Shown here piece after piece: positions 25,074 to 33,260 of a stretch of 64,000 nt of DNA. A program made the position numbers and the translations under genes. This stretch comes from Flavihumibacter sp. UBA7668 (GTDB lineage: Bacteria; Bacteroidota; Bacteroidia; Chitinophagales; Chitinophagaceae): contig NZ_DLHM01000007.1 in assembly GCF_002483205.1 (NCBI RefSeq), forward strand, positions 310,001 to 374,000. The letters run 5' to 3'. How positions within the stretch are numbered: the stretch's first letter is position 1; the number at the start of each line of letters is the position of its first letter. The notes under the pieces were generated by a model, which had not been told where the DNA came from, did not search any database, and saw only the letters and a list, made by a program, of their open reading frames with translations.

Positions 25074-28000
25074 GTCTTTATGCGTTCCCCGTCTTCAACG
25101 GCATAACCAAATTCGATAGCACGCTGGATACCGCTGTCGATAACCGTTTCAACGAGTGTGCCGAGTCGCGAATAACCAAATAAACGGGCAGTTTCCTTTA
25201 GGAGATCTGTACGCAGCAGACTTACCTGATTCAACAGGATCTCCCTAACCCCTACCGCTATTTCTTCAGGCGAAATATCTTCAGCCGAACGTTTGAATTC
25301 ATCCAACTTAGCAATCCGGTAGGAAGTCAGTTCCCGTCGCCCATCCACCCAGAAAAATATATTATACCCTTCATCCACCACCTGGCAACCTGTCAATTGA
25401 ATCAGCTGCTCCAGATGAGCATTGATCCTTGTTCCCATGCGGGAGATACCCCAGGCATTCAGCATCCGTTTATATAACAAGGATTTACTGATAGGAGCTT
25501 CCAATTCCAGGATATCTCTTAACTGAACCAAAATAAAACCCTGATTCGTTTCATAGGTAAATTCATCTGAATAGGTATCTGTTTTTCTTCTTAAAATAGC
25601 AGGACGATAGGCTGCCTTAAAAGAAATGGTTTTTCGAACTGTTGGAATAAACTCCGGGGGTGGATCATTTGGAATTTCCAGTTCAACTTCCAATTGCTTC
25701 ACTGATCCATTTTGCCTGATCTCTTCCAAAACAGTCAGTAGTCTTGCTAAAACCCGATCCGGCATTTCCCACCATTCGGTTGACCATAACTTAAAAACAT
25801 TCCATCCCAAACCTTTCAAAACATCTATCTGTACAATCTCCCTGTCCCGATTGGTACCTGCCTGATAATAATTTTTCCCATCCGTTACTATTCCGAGTAA
25901 ATAATGGTGTTCGTTCTGCGGATCCACCACTGCGATATCAATTTTATAACTCGATGTTCCTACATGCGTGTGAACCATATAGCCATGCTGTCTCAATGCA
26001 AGTGCAACCACTTCTTCAAAACTATCTTCATTCCTTTTGGGATGTATGGTATTTACAGCCAGAGACATTTTCCCTTTTTCAGCATAAGAAAGAAAGGCTT
26101 TCAGATTTGAAACACCTTCCGAAGCAGTCCGTCGCAAATCAATCTGATCAGATCGTAGCGAGGAGAAAACCAACATCTCCTCACGGGCTCTGGATACTGC
26201 CACATTTAATCTCCTCCAGCCTCCCTCTCTGTTAATGGGGCCAAAATTCAGACTTATTTTCCCTTCTGCATCCGGACCATAACAGGTAGAAAACAGAATG
26301 ATATCTCGTTCATCTCCCTGCACATTCTCCAGGTTTTTGATAAAAAGCGGTTCTTCGGATTCCATAGCCAGTTTTTCAAGATCCGGCCTGGTTGACAACA
26401 ACTTGTCCAGCTGATCATTAATCAAAATTTGCTGTGTTGAACTAAAGGTTACAATCCCGATACTTTTTTTTGAACTAACCGGATCGGATAACCGACGAAT
26501 CACCTCATTTACGACCGCCTCTGCCTCCATTTTATTTTGTCGGGTATTGGATCGGTCATAAATTCCTTCTACCGGAATATAGTTAACCCTCGACTGAATA
26601 TCATCCGGTGAAGGAAAAGTCAGCAACCTGTTTTCATAATAATGAGCATTACTGAAGGCAATCAGGCTTTCATGTTTACTCCTGTAATGCCATAATAAGT
26701 ATTGAGAAGGCATTGACAAAGCCAGACAATCATCCAGAATACTTTCCAGATCTTCCTTTTCAATATTCTCTTCATCAATCTGATTGGTACTGAAAAAATT
26801 GGTTGGCGGCATCTGTTTGGGATCTCCAACCACGATCACTTTTTTCGCCCTTGCTATTGCGCCGATCGCTTCACAGGTGGGCAATTGCGATGCCTCATCA
26901 AACAGTACCAAATCAAATTCAATTTTACCCAGTTCAAGATATTGCGCCACTGAAATTGGACTCATCAACATACAAGGCTTTAATTTAGGAAGTAAGCCGG
27001 GTATTAACTCAACTAATTTCCGGATGGACATTCCCCTTCCATTACTTCTTAATGCTCTTTGAAGAATCCCAATTTCAGAACTTTGTGCTGCTTCCTTTTC
27101 AAACGCGGGAATGGAGGCTGACAGACGAGCCTGTAGTTCTTCTCTTGTTAATTCCTGAAACAGGTTGCTTATTTCGCGGAATTTCCGCACCTTCTGATCA
27201 AACAATTCTCCATTAAAACTCACGAGTACCTGAGATTGATCTATCACCCATTCTGCAGCAGAACGAACCCATCCCTTTTTGAATTGTAGCAATAGATCTT
27301 GGGTTTCAACTAAACCGGTTTCATATGCCTGAATCAGGGGCTTTAATCCCGCCTGTTTAGCCCTGGCACGAACCTCTGTGTAATTGAACCAATCTTTCAG
27401 TTTATTGCTGTGAAAAAGCCACTTGGTACAAAGCGCATGCAGGTTTTCTTTCCAATCCAGGTTAGATCGCGCTTCCTTTTCCCAATCAAAGCCAAGCAAT
27501 GATTTAGAATTATCCAGAGCTGCAAACAAATCATTTAAAATTCGTCGGTAATTTTTCAAACTGGCAGCATGCAAATCAATATAATATTTGCTGCCCTCAA
27601 TAAATTTTCCCGCCATTACATTTCTCCATTGACGGATTTCTTCAAGCGGAAGAATACTTGCAATTTCCCGGCCCATAGCCTGCAAATGCGTTATCGAATC
27701 CTCCAGATTTTTCCAGTCGGGATGGCCATCATTCCAGGCAAATCCTAGTGTTTCAGACAACCAACCTGCATTTTCTAAAACTTCCTGTTCTTCCTTATAA
27801 GCTATGATTTTATGAAGTGTCGAAATAATAGCTTCTTTAGTCAGCTTCCCTGTTTTTGCAAACTGCCGTATAGAACGGGACAGTTTATTTTGTTTTAGCC
27901 AGCGGGATAAAAACCAGGAATGTTCAGCCGCGTTCCATTCAGCCAGAAGCCCGACAGCATTAATATCCAACAATCCTTTATTGAAATCTGTCAACAGTTC

Positions 28001-30874
28001 ATTTCGGATTTCGTCTCGCTTTAAACCATGTGGAATCAATCCGATCAATTGCGCCATCCGTTGTTCAAAAGAGTCCGCATTCAGTAGATTGGCCGGTGTA
28101 TCCGGAAGCTTAAGCAATCCGCTTGTCAGTCTTAATACTGCTTCTTCCTGAGAAAGGGTGGAAATTTTAGTACTCAATCCGGCTAATTCCGCCACTTGTT
28201 TGGAAGAAAGCTTAAGCTCTTCCAGCAAAATTTTGATTTTCCCTACCATTACAGTTAATTCCGCTTTTATCTGACTGGTATAGCGGGGAAGTTGAAGTTC
28301 AGCCAGTCCGTGATCCTTTGGATGCTGAATAATTGATCCGACATCCTGTAATTCAGCGGCCAAATCCTGCCAATTACTCCATTGATCGGCTGTAGTTCCA
28401 TTGATTGATTCGGGAGGGAAAAACACCTGGTCTTCCGATTTGGGAAACTGACTGTATTGTGTAAACAAATCGAAAAGCGAAAGCCCAAAACTTTGTTGAC
28501 GGTGCAGCAGTTCCACATACTGATGCAATTCAGAGCGTAGTTCAAATAGTCGACTGGCATCTCGCTGAAATGATTCCGGAGCACTTTTAATGGCGAGTTC
28601 AGTGCTCGCTTTTAACTGGTCCAGCACGGCCGATTTTTTTGCTTTATTGGAGTGCAATTCCAAACAAAACGGACCAATACCAATTGCATTCAGGCGGCTC
28701 TCTACCACTTCGAGAGCGGCTTTTTTCGCGGCAACAAAAAGAACCCGTTTTCCACTGTATAATGCATTTGCAATTATATTGGTAATGGTTTGAGATTTAC
28801 CTGTTCCAGGCGGACCGTGCAAAACAAAACTTCTACCTCTGGCGGATCCGAGTATCGCCTGTAATTGGGATGAGTCGGTTGATATTGGAAGTGCCAGCTC
28901 CTCTGGACGCAATTGAGCATCACTGATATCCTCAGGTTTTATGGGAGATTCGGATTCCGTTACCAATCGTCCGGTTAACAGACTTTGCACCAATGGGTTT
29001 TTTTGCAGGAGATCGGCATGCTGATGAATATCATGCCATAGAATGAATTTGCTGAAAGAGAAAGTGCCGAGAATAGCGGATTCTTCAATATCCCATCGCG
29101 ACTTTACCATTACAGCCTGGCGGATAATAGAAAACACTGCCTGTATATTTATGCCTTTTTCGTCGCGTGGCAGTCTATCCATGGAAAGGAAAATACCAAA
29201 GTCCTGCCGAAGCATTTCCATAAGTGTAATATTGAGAATAGTTTCTTCTTCGCGACTTCGGATGATGAATCCTTTATGACTGGTTTTTCTGATTATTTCA
29301 ACCGGCATGAGAAGAATGGGTGCGTAACGGGCTTGTTCGCTTTGCGATGTTTCATACCATCTTAATAAACCTAGTCCCAGATAAAGTGTATTGGCACCAT
29401 TCTCTTCCATCGAAAGACGGGATGCACGGTATAGGTTGGTTAGGTTAATAGTTAATTCCGGATCAGACAAATAGGCCCTCAGCCGTTTCTGGCCGAATTC
29501 TTTTTCAAGCAATTCAGTAATGGGATCTGATTGGTGAAGGGTGCGGTACAAGCCGGCATCTCTTCCTGAATTGTCCCAATCACCGGGTTTAGGTAACACC
29601 TGAAACTCTGTATTTTGGGAGAGTTCATCTTCCAGTTGCGAAATATCAGCCGACATTAACTGGATCATGGTTTTGGTGAACCGGATGTTCAACAGGTTAT
29701 TGCGCAAGCTGAGATCAAGCAGTTTTCGTTCCCATATCTGTTGTTTGGTTACAGTGATTTTGGAGAGGTGGTTAATTGCGGGGCCGGTAACAATATCATC
29801 CGGCAGTTGATTAATTCGTAGGCTGATTTGGTCCTCTTGAATTTCCCATCCACCAGAAGTAGCGATGCGAAGTGGGAGTGGACGAATACCGGCGAAACGT
29901 GATCGTTTCAGATCAACAAAAAGCTGGAATTCCTCCATTTTTATCATATGTTGTTCTGCCTGCCATACTGCTTTTTCGAAGTCTGATGATTGTCCGGCAT
30001 TCATGGCAACCGCTTCTACCAAAACGATTTCATTGATTCCGTTCGCCATTCGTTTGGTTAAAAGAGAAGGATCGTCATTAACCGCATCAGCAAATGATTC
30101 GTCAATTAACCAGGCACCTGCAAATGCGTGGCCTTTAATAAATACCAGTATTGGATGGAGTCCAATAGCTTCGAGACAGGCAGTATATAAAAGTGAAATA
30201 TCGAGGCAATTAGCGAGTCTGTCTTTAAAAATCGAATCTGTAAGGCGAATCCGTTGTCCATTTTCTTCAAAGCTGGCTGCAACTGAGCAATAGATGAATT
30301 GATATTCTGCAATTGCCTCAAACACGGCGGCCATTTGTTTTCTCACCCGGTTGGGATTTTTCGATTGGTAGGCATCAAAAGACGGGCTGCCGGTCCAGCT
30401 TTGGAGAATGATGGCTGCTCTCCTGATAATTGCAGGAATCTGTGGGTGATTTGGTGTGGAAAAAGCGGCAATCAGTTCCGGAAGATGAGTGAGGCCGCTC
30501 CAATGATCATATGGTAAAATTGCAATCGGATGGGTTTGGGAAATATGCGGAATCGGTTCAGCTTGCGCAGAAATTTCATTTATTCGCAGGGAAATCTCCA
30601 AACACGCGTGCAGACGCTCTGTAAGAGCAGCCAGGAATTTCGTTGAAACAGTTAATGCCAGGTTCTTTAATTCATAGGATTCGCCGGCTTTCAGCGTATC
30701 AATAGAGTAGCTAAATGGCTGCGCAAATTCAGGGGAAGGAAGAATAGTTAATTGCAGGTGAGTCCAATCCTGCTCAGACGTATTTGTAAGGGTCAGGCTG
30801 CGAATCAAGGGCACTTGGTTCTGTTGTGATGCGAAATTGATGGCAGGTAAAACGGATAATTCCAGCATACGCAT
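25058..30874 (-). CDS. DUF4011-type superfamily 1 helicase with nuclease-like and DUF3320 domains
   Basis: A giant protein (about 1938 residues from ATG 30874, start MRMLELSV; another ATG is at 30868). An upstream GTG at 30943 lies inside repeat B and would add MSDRC-type residues, so I reject it. In numbering from that GTG, a transglutaminase-like segment is at about 240-280 (LANCLDISLLYTACLEAIG) and the DUF4011 signature RKLLDLSLRNNLLN at about 410. Walker A (HGPPGTGKS) is near 709, a Walker B-like LVLFDEASQLP near 1345, and the helicase C-terminal motif LNVAVSRARE near 1580. A PD-(D/E)XK/Vsr-like nuclease follows at about 1640-1720 (SYKIDIAVVDP, WNVFKLWSTEWW), then a C-terminal DUF3320-like domain. 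As I recall, single proteins with DUF4011, helicase and Vsr-like parts have been reported as antiphage (Hhe). Its C-terminal TSDRC and its stop codon come from repeat A. Confidence 0.85.
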   Translation of the reverse strand: MRMLELSVLPAINFASQQNQVPLIRSLTLTNTSEQDWTHLQLTILPSPEFAQPFSYSIDTLKAGESYELKNLALTVSTKFLAALTERLHACLEISLRINEISAQAEPIPHISQTHPIAILPYDHWSGLTHLPELIAAFSTPNHPQIPAIIRRAAIILQSWTGSPSFDAYQSKNPNRVRKQMAAVFEAIAEYQFIYCSVAASFEENGQRIRLTDSIFKDRLANCLDISLLYTACLEAIGLHPILVFIKGHAFAGAWLIDESFADAVNDDPSLLTKRMANGINEIVLVEAVAMNAGQSSDFEKAVWQAEQHMIKMEEFQLFVDLKRSRFAGIRPLPLRIATSGGWEIQEDQISLRINQLPDDIVTGPAINHLSKITVTKQQIWERKLLDLSLRNNLLNIRFTKTMIQLMSADISQLEDELSQNTEFQVLPKPGDWDNSGRDAGLYRTLHQSDPITELLEKEFGQKRLRAYLSDPELTINLTNLYRASRLSMEENGANTLYLGLGLLRWYETSQSEQARYAPILLMPVEIIRKTSHKGFIIRSREEETILNITLMEMLRQDFGIFLSMDRLPRDEKGINIQAVFSIIRQAVMVKSRWDIEESAILGTFSFSKFILWHDIHQHADLLQKNPLVQSLLTGRLVTESESPIKPEDISDAQLRPEELALPISTDSSQLQAILGSARGRSFVLHGPPGTGKSQTITNIIANALYSGKRVLFVAAKKAALEVVESRLNAIGIGPFCLELHSNKAKKSAVLDQLKASTELAIKSAPESFQRDASRLFELRSELHQYVELLHRQQSFGLSLFDLFTQYSQFPKSEDQVFFPPESINGTTADQWSNWQDLAAELQDVGSIIQHPKDHGLAELQLPRYTSQIKAELTVMVGKIKILLEELKLSSKQVAELAGLSTKISTLSQEEAVLRLTSGLLKLPDTPANLLNADSFEQRMAQLIGLIPHGLKRDEIRNELLTDFNKGLLDINAVGLLAEWNAAEHSWFLSRWLKQNKLSRSIRQFAKTGKLTKEAIISTLHKIIAYKEEQEVLENAGWLSETLGFAWNDGHPDWKNLEDSITHLQAMGREIASILPLEEIRQWRNVMAGKFIEGSKYYIDLHAASLKNYRRILNDLFAALDNSKSLLGFDWEKEARSNLDWKENLHALCTKWLFHSNKLKDWFNYTEVRARAKQAGLKPLIQAYETGLVETQDLLLQFKKGWVRSAAEWVIDQSQVLVSFNGELFDQKVRKFREISNLFQELTREELQARLSASIPAFEKEAAQSSEIGILQRALRSNGRGMSIRKLVELIPGLLPKLKPCMLMSPISVAQYLELGKIEFDLVLFDEASQLPTCEAIGAIARAKKVIVVGDPKQMPPTNFFSTNQIDEENIEKEDLESILDDCLALSMPSQYLLWHYRSKHESLIAFSNAHYYENRLLTFPSPDDIQSRVNYIPVEGIYDRSNTRQNKMEAEAVVNEVIRRLSDPVSSKKSIGIVTFSSTQQILINDQLDKLLSTRPDLEKLAMESEEPLFIKNLENVQGDERDIILFSTCYGPDAEGKISLNFGPINREGGWRRLNVAVSRAREEMLVFSSLRSDQIDLRRTASEGVSNLKAFLSYAEKGKMSLAVNTIHPKRNEDSFEEVVALALRQHGYMVHTHVGTSSYKIDIAVVDPQNEHHYLLGIVTDGKNYYQAGTNRDREIVQIDVLKGLGWNVFKLWSTEWWEMPDRVLARLLTVLEEIRQNGSVKQLEVELEIPNDPPPEFIPTVRKTISFKAAYRPAILRRKTDTYSDEFTYETNQGFILVQLRDILELEAPISKSLLYKRMLNAWGISRMGTRINAHLEQLIQLTGCQVVDEGYNIFFWVDGRRELTSYRIAKLDEFKRSAEDISPEEIAVGVREILLNQVSLLRTDLLKETARLFGYSRLGTLVETVIDSGIQRAIEFGYAVEDGERIKTSDRC

Positions 30875-30910
30875 AGTTGAGTAACCAAAATACGGAAAAA
30901 CCCAGATAGA

Positions 30911-30986
30911 CGTCAGACACCAGTTGGAACACCTGTCTGACACTTCTCTAACACTGTACTAACACCTATCTGACACCTGTCTGACG
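30911..30986. repeat. REP-like repeat cluster, copy B
   Basis: Several units of the same repeat: CGTCAGACA at 30911-30919 pairs with TGTCTGACG at 30978-30986. AACACCTGTCTGACAC lies at 30928-30943 and CTAACACCTATCTGAC at 30959-30974 (one mismatch to the arm of copy A). The cluster lies between the helicase start and the HTH gene, provides the stop codon and last residues (VSDRC) of the HTH gene, and contains the rejected GTG start of the helicase. Confidence 0.8.
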
Positions 30987-31306
30987 TCCTTCCGGTAAAC
31001 TGACGGAGGAACACCAAACTGCCGGACAAACTGTATGCGGAAATATTTGATACTGGATATGCCAACCTGATTAGCTGTTTGGTTTACATTGGAATCGGTA
31101 TAGAGCAAAATATCAGCAGCCCGCTGTAATCGAACCAAGCGGATAAAAGCATTAACCGATAATCCGGAACTAGCCTTAATTCGTTTATACAATCCCGAAT
31201 GACTCACCCCAATCCGGGTGGCCAACAATTTCACATTGAATTGCTCATCATCGAGGTGCTCTTCAATCACCTGCAAACATCGTTTCACTAATTCCTGTTC
31301 ACTCAT
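30959..31306 (-). CDS. Stand-alone AraC-type helix-turn-helix protein
   Basis: A 115-residue protein consisting almost entirely of an AraC/XylS DNA-binding domain: LLATRIGVSHSGLYKRIKAS is the first HTH, ANQVGISSIKYFRIQFVRQF the second, then GVPPSVYRK. It resembles the last 110 residues of HTCS proteins, without any sensor or receiver part. It starts three bases after the stop of the double GH43 gene, so it is co-transcribed with PUL 2 and could be an operon-encoded regulator. The alternative is a remnant of a once larger HTCS. The last residues (DVRQVSDRC) and the TAG stop come from repeat B, so the original C-terminus has probably been replaced by the repeat. Confidence 0.8.
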   Translation of the reverse strand: MSEQELVKRCLQVIEEHLDDEQFNVKLLATRIGVSHSGLYKRIKASSGLSVNAFIRLVRLQRAADILLYTDSNVNQTANQVGISSIKYFRIQFVRQFGVPPSVYRKDVRQVSDRC

Positions 31307-31309
31307 TGT

Positions 31310-33193
31310 TCAGTTTTTTCGAGCTTTTATCTTTACAGGCGAGATCCCCCGGTGGGTAGGTTTCACCGGAATAATCCCCCCTGCGGCATCAAACGTCAAA
31401 ACATCCATACAAACCTCCCTGTTATATCCAGCCGACTCCCCCATTGTAATTCCCTTTGGATAATTAAAGCGATGGTACACTATATACCACTCATCTCTTC
31501 CAGGTAGCTTAATAACCGAATTATGTCCCGTACCATAAATCCCGGCTGCTGTATCTTTCTGAATCACAAGATTGACAGGAGGCACCTGGATTCCTCCCAG
31601 TGGCGATGAAGCTGTCCCATACCGAACCCGGTAATTCGGACTCCGGGTATCATCCTCCGACCACATAAAATAATAGCGGCCTGCCCGATAAAATACATGC
31701 GCTCCCTCCCTGAAACTGGCATCAGGAGTCAATATTTTAATCGTCTCCTTTTTCAAGCTCATCATATCATCATTCAATTCTGCTCCTGCCAAATATCCAT
31801 TCCCCCAGAATAAATAGGTCCGCCCGGTTTGCGGATCTGTAAATACATCCGGATCAATCTGCTGTCCGCCTGTTACCCCTGGAGGAAAAGCATCAATCAG
31901 CGCATGCCCCAAATCTTTAAACGGTCCGGCCGGATGATCTGCCATAGCTACCCCAATTTTCTGTGCCGCTGTGAAATAGAAAAAGTATTTATACTCCCCA
32001 TTGATTTTTTTCTCCAGAATCGAAGGCGCCCAGGCATTGCGCTTGCCCCAACTAACCTGAGTTGGTAAATCCAGTATCACACCCTCTTCTTTCCAATTCA
32101 CCAGATCAGGGGAAGAAAATGTTTTGAAGGATGTACCCGACCAATTCGTATATCCATCACTGGTAGGATATAGGTAAAACCGCTGCAATTTTTCAGAAAA
32201 CAGGATGGAAGGGTCGGCATAATAGCCCGGCAGCACCGGATTATTGGTACCCCATTTTGCTTCCAGTCGCAAATATTCTGATTCATTTATTGGCAGTACC
32301 GTTCCATGCCGTGGATGAAAGGGAAGTGAAACCGAATCGTCAATCACCCGAAAATTCTCCAGATCTGCCGATTTCGTAAACTGATAGCGACCCTTCGTAT
32401 AAACATCATACATCAGGATCCATTCCTTACTATGTTTCAATTGGAAAATACCAGATCCCTCCACCGGATCCATTGTCTGATGCAGGTAGCGATCCTCCAA
32501 CACATACCCTTTTGTCAATTGACCTGACACTGCTTTTTTAATACCCGCACCCTTTCCCTCCGTTTTAAAAAACAAATGAAACCGGCCATCCTTCTCTATT
32601 ATATCACCATCAATGCAGGCATCATTCGAAGGATGATAAAACAATTGTTCAGGCCTGGTTGCCAGATCGGTAAAGTCCTCATTAGCGTACGCATAATAAA
32701 TGATATCCGGCCCTGCTCCATGTTTCATCGAAAAATATATCATAAACCTGCCGGCTTTTTTATCATAAATGGTCTGTGGTGCCCAAACCCGCAACAAACT
32801 ATCATTTCCCGGAAAGCGTTTTTGAATATTTACCACACTGGAAGTCCAATTAAGCAGATCCCCTGATTTTAGCAACACCATCGCCCGGTTACTATTCCAG
32901 CCATTTGCTGATACCATATCCGTAACCACCATGTAAAAAGTCTTTCCATCCGGACCGCGGACAATATGCGGATCACGCACGCCCCCGGTTGAACTGATCT
33001 TCTCACTGGGAATAACTGCCTGATTCGCATTCAGTGCGCGATATCGGTATCCATCTCTGCTCAATGCAAATCGAATGGCTTCTTCCCCACTGCCATTGCC
33101 GGTAAAATAGGTAAAGAGATATCCACCCGATTGAGCATGAATACCAACCGGATAAATCAGCACAGCAAGCAAAGCAATTTTTTTCCAATTCAT
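31310..33193 (-). CDS. Double-domain GH43 glycoside hydrolase
   Basis: A 627-residue exported protein (signal peptide ending GIHAQ, residue 21) with two five-bladed GH43-type propellers. In the C-terminal propeller the expected triad is Asp327 (GYYADPSI, base), Asp447 or Asp449 (QQIDPDVFTD, pKa modulator) and Glu496 (FREGAHVF, acid). The N-terminal half carries an equivalent set: Asp74 (GVRDPHIVRG), Asp195 or Asp197 (ACIDGDII) and Glu245 (VEGSGIF). Known GH43 enzymes act on arabinose-, xylose- or galactose-containing side chains; the specificity here is not readable. It follows SusD2 after a hairpin and precedes the HTH gene with a 3-base gap. Both propellers look potentially active, which suggests two cleavages in one polypeptide. 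Confidence 0.88.
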   Translation of the reverse strand: MNWKKIALLAVLIYPVGIHAQSGGYLFTYFTGNGSGEEAIRFALSRDGYRYRALNANQAVIPSEKISSTGGVRDPHIVRGPDGKTFYMVVTDMVSANGWNSNRAMVLLKSGDLLNWTSSVVNIQKRFPGNDSLLRVWAPQTIYDKKAGRFMIYFSMKHGAGPDIIYYAYANEDFTDLATRPEQLFYHPSNDACIDGDIIEKDGRFHLFFKTEGKGAGIKKAVSGQLTKGYVLEDRYLHQTMDPVEGSGIFQLKHSKEWILMYDVYTKGRYQFTKSADLENFRVIDDSVSLPFHPRHGTVLPINESEYLRLEAKWGTNNPVLPGYYADPSILFSEKLQRFYLYPTSDGYTNWSGTSFKTFSSPDLVNWKEEGVILDLPTQVSWGKRNAWAPSILEKKINGEYKYFFYFTAAQKIGVAMADHPAGPFKDLGHALIDAFPPGVTGGQQIDPDVFTDPQTGRTYLFWGNGYLAGAELNDDMMSLKKETIKILTPDASFREGAHVFYRAGRYYFMWSEDDTRSPNYRVRYGTASSPLGGIQVPPVNLVIQKDTAAGIYGTGHNSVIKLPGRDEWYIVYHRFNYPKGITMGESAGYNREVCMDVLTFDAAGGIIPVKPTHRGISPVKIKARKN

Positions 33194-33210
33194 ACGCTCA
33201 ATTTAAGAAT

Positions 33211-33236
33211 AACCGGGAAGTAGACACTTCCCGGTT
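33211..33236 (-). terminator. Stem-loop between SusD2 and the GH43 gene
   Basis: Perfect 11-bp inverted repeat (33211-33221 with 33226-33236, arm AACCGGGAAGT, loop AGAC). On the minus strand no clean T-tract follows, so it may be an mRNA-processing or stability element or a weak attenuator, not a strong terminator. Its position after SusC/SusD matches the hairpin at 14863-14891 in PUL 1. Confidence 0.6.
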
Positions 33237-33260
33237 CTATGACTGCTTATTAATGAAAAA

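Noticed and set aside
30875..30943. GTG start of the helicase at 30943
   Set aside because: The extra 23 residues are read from the REP-like repeat and its flank, do not resemble a protein N-terminus of this family, and ATG codons follow at 30874 and 30868.
24998..30987. Composite transposon around the helicase
   Set aside because: The flanking repeats are short and palindromic and differ in structure; no transposase gene or target-site duplication is visible. A repeat-framed cassette is as far as the evidence goes.
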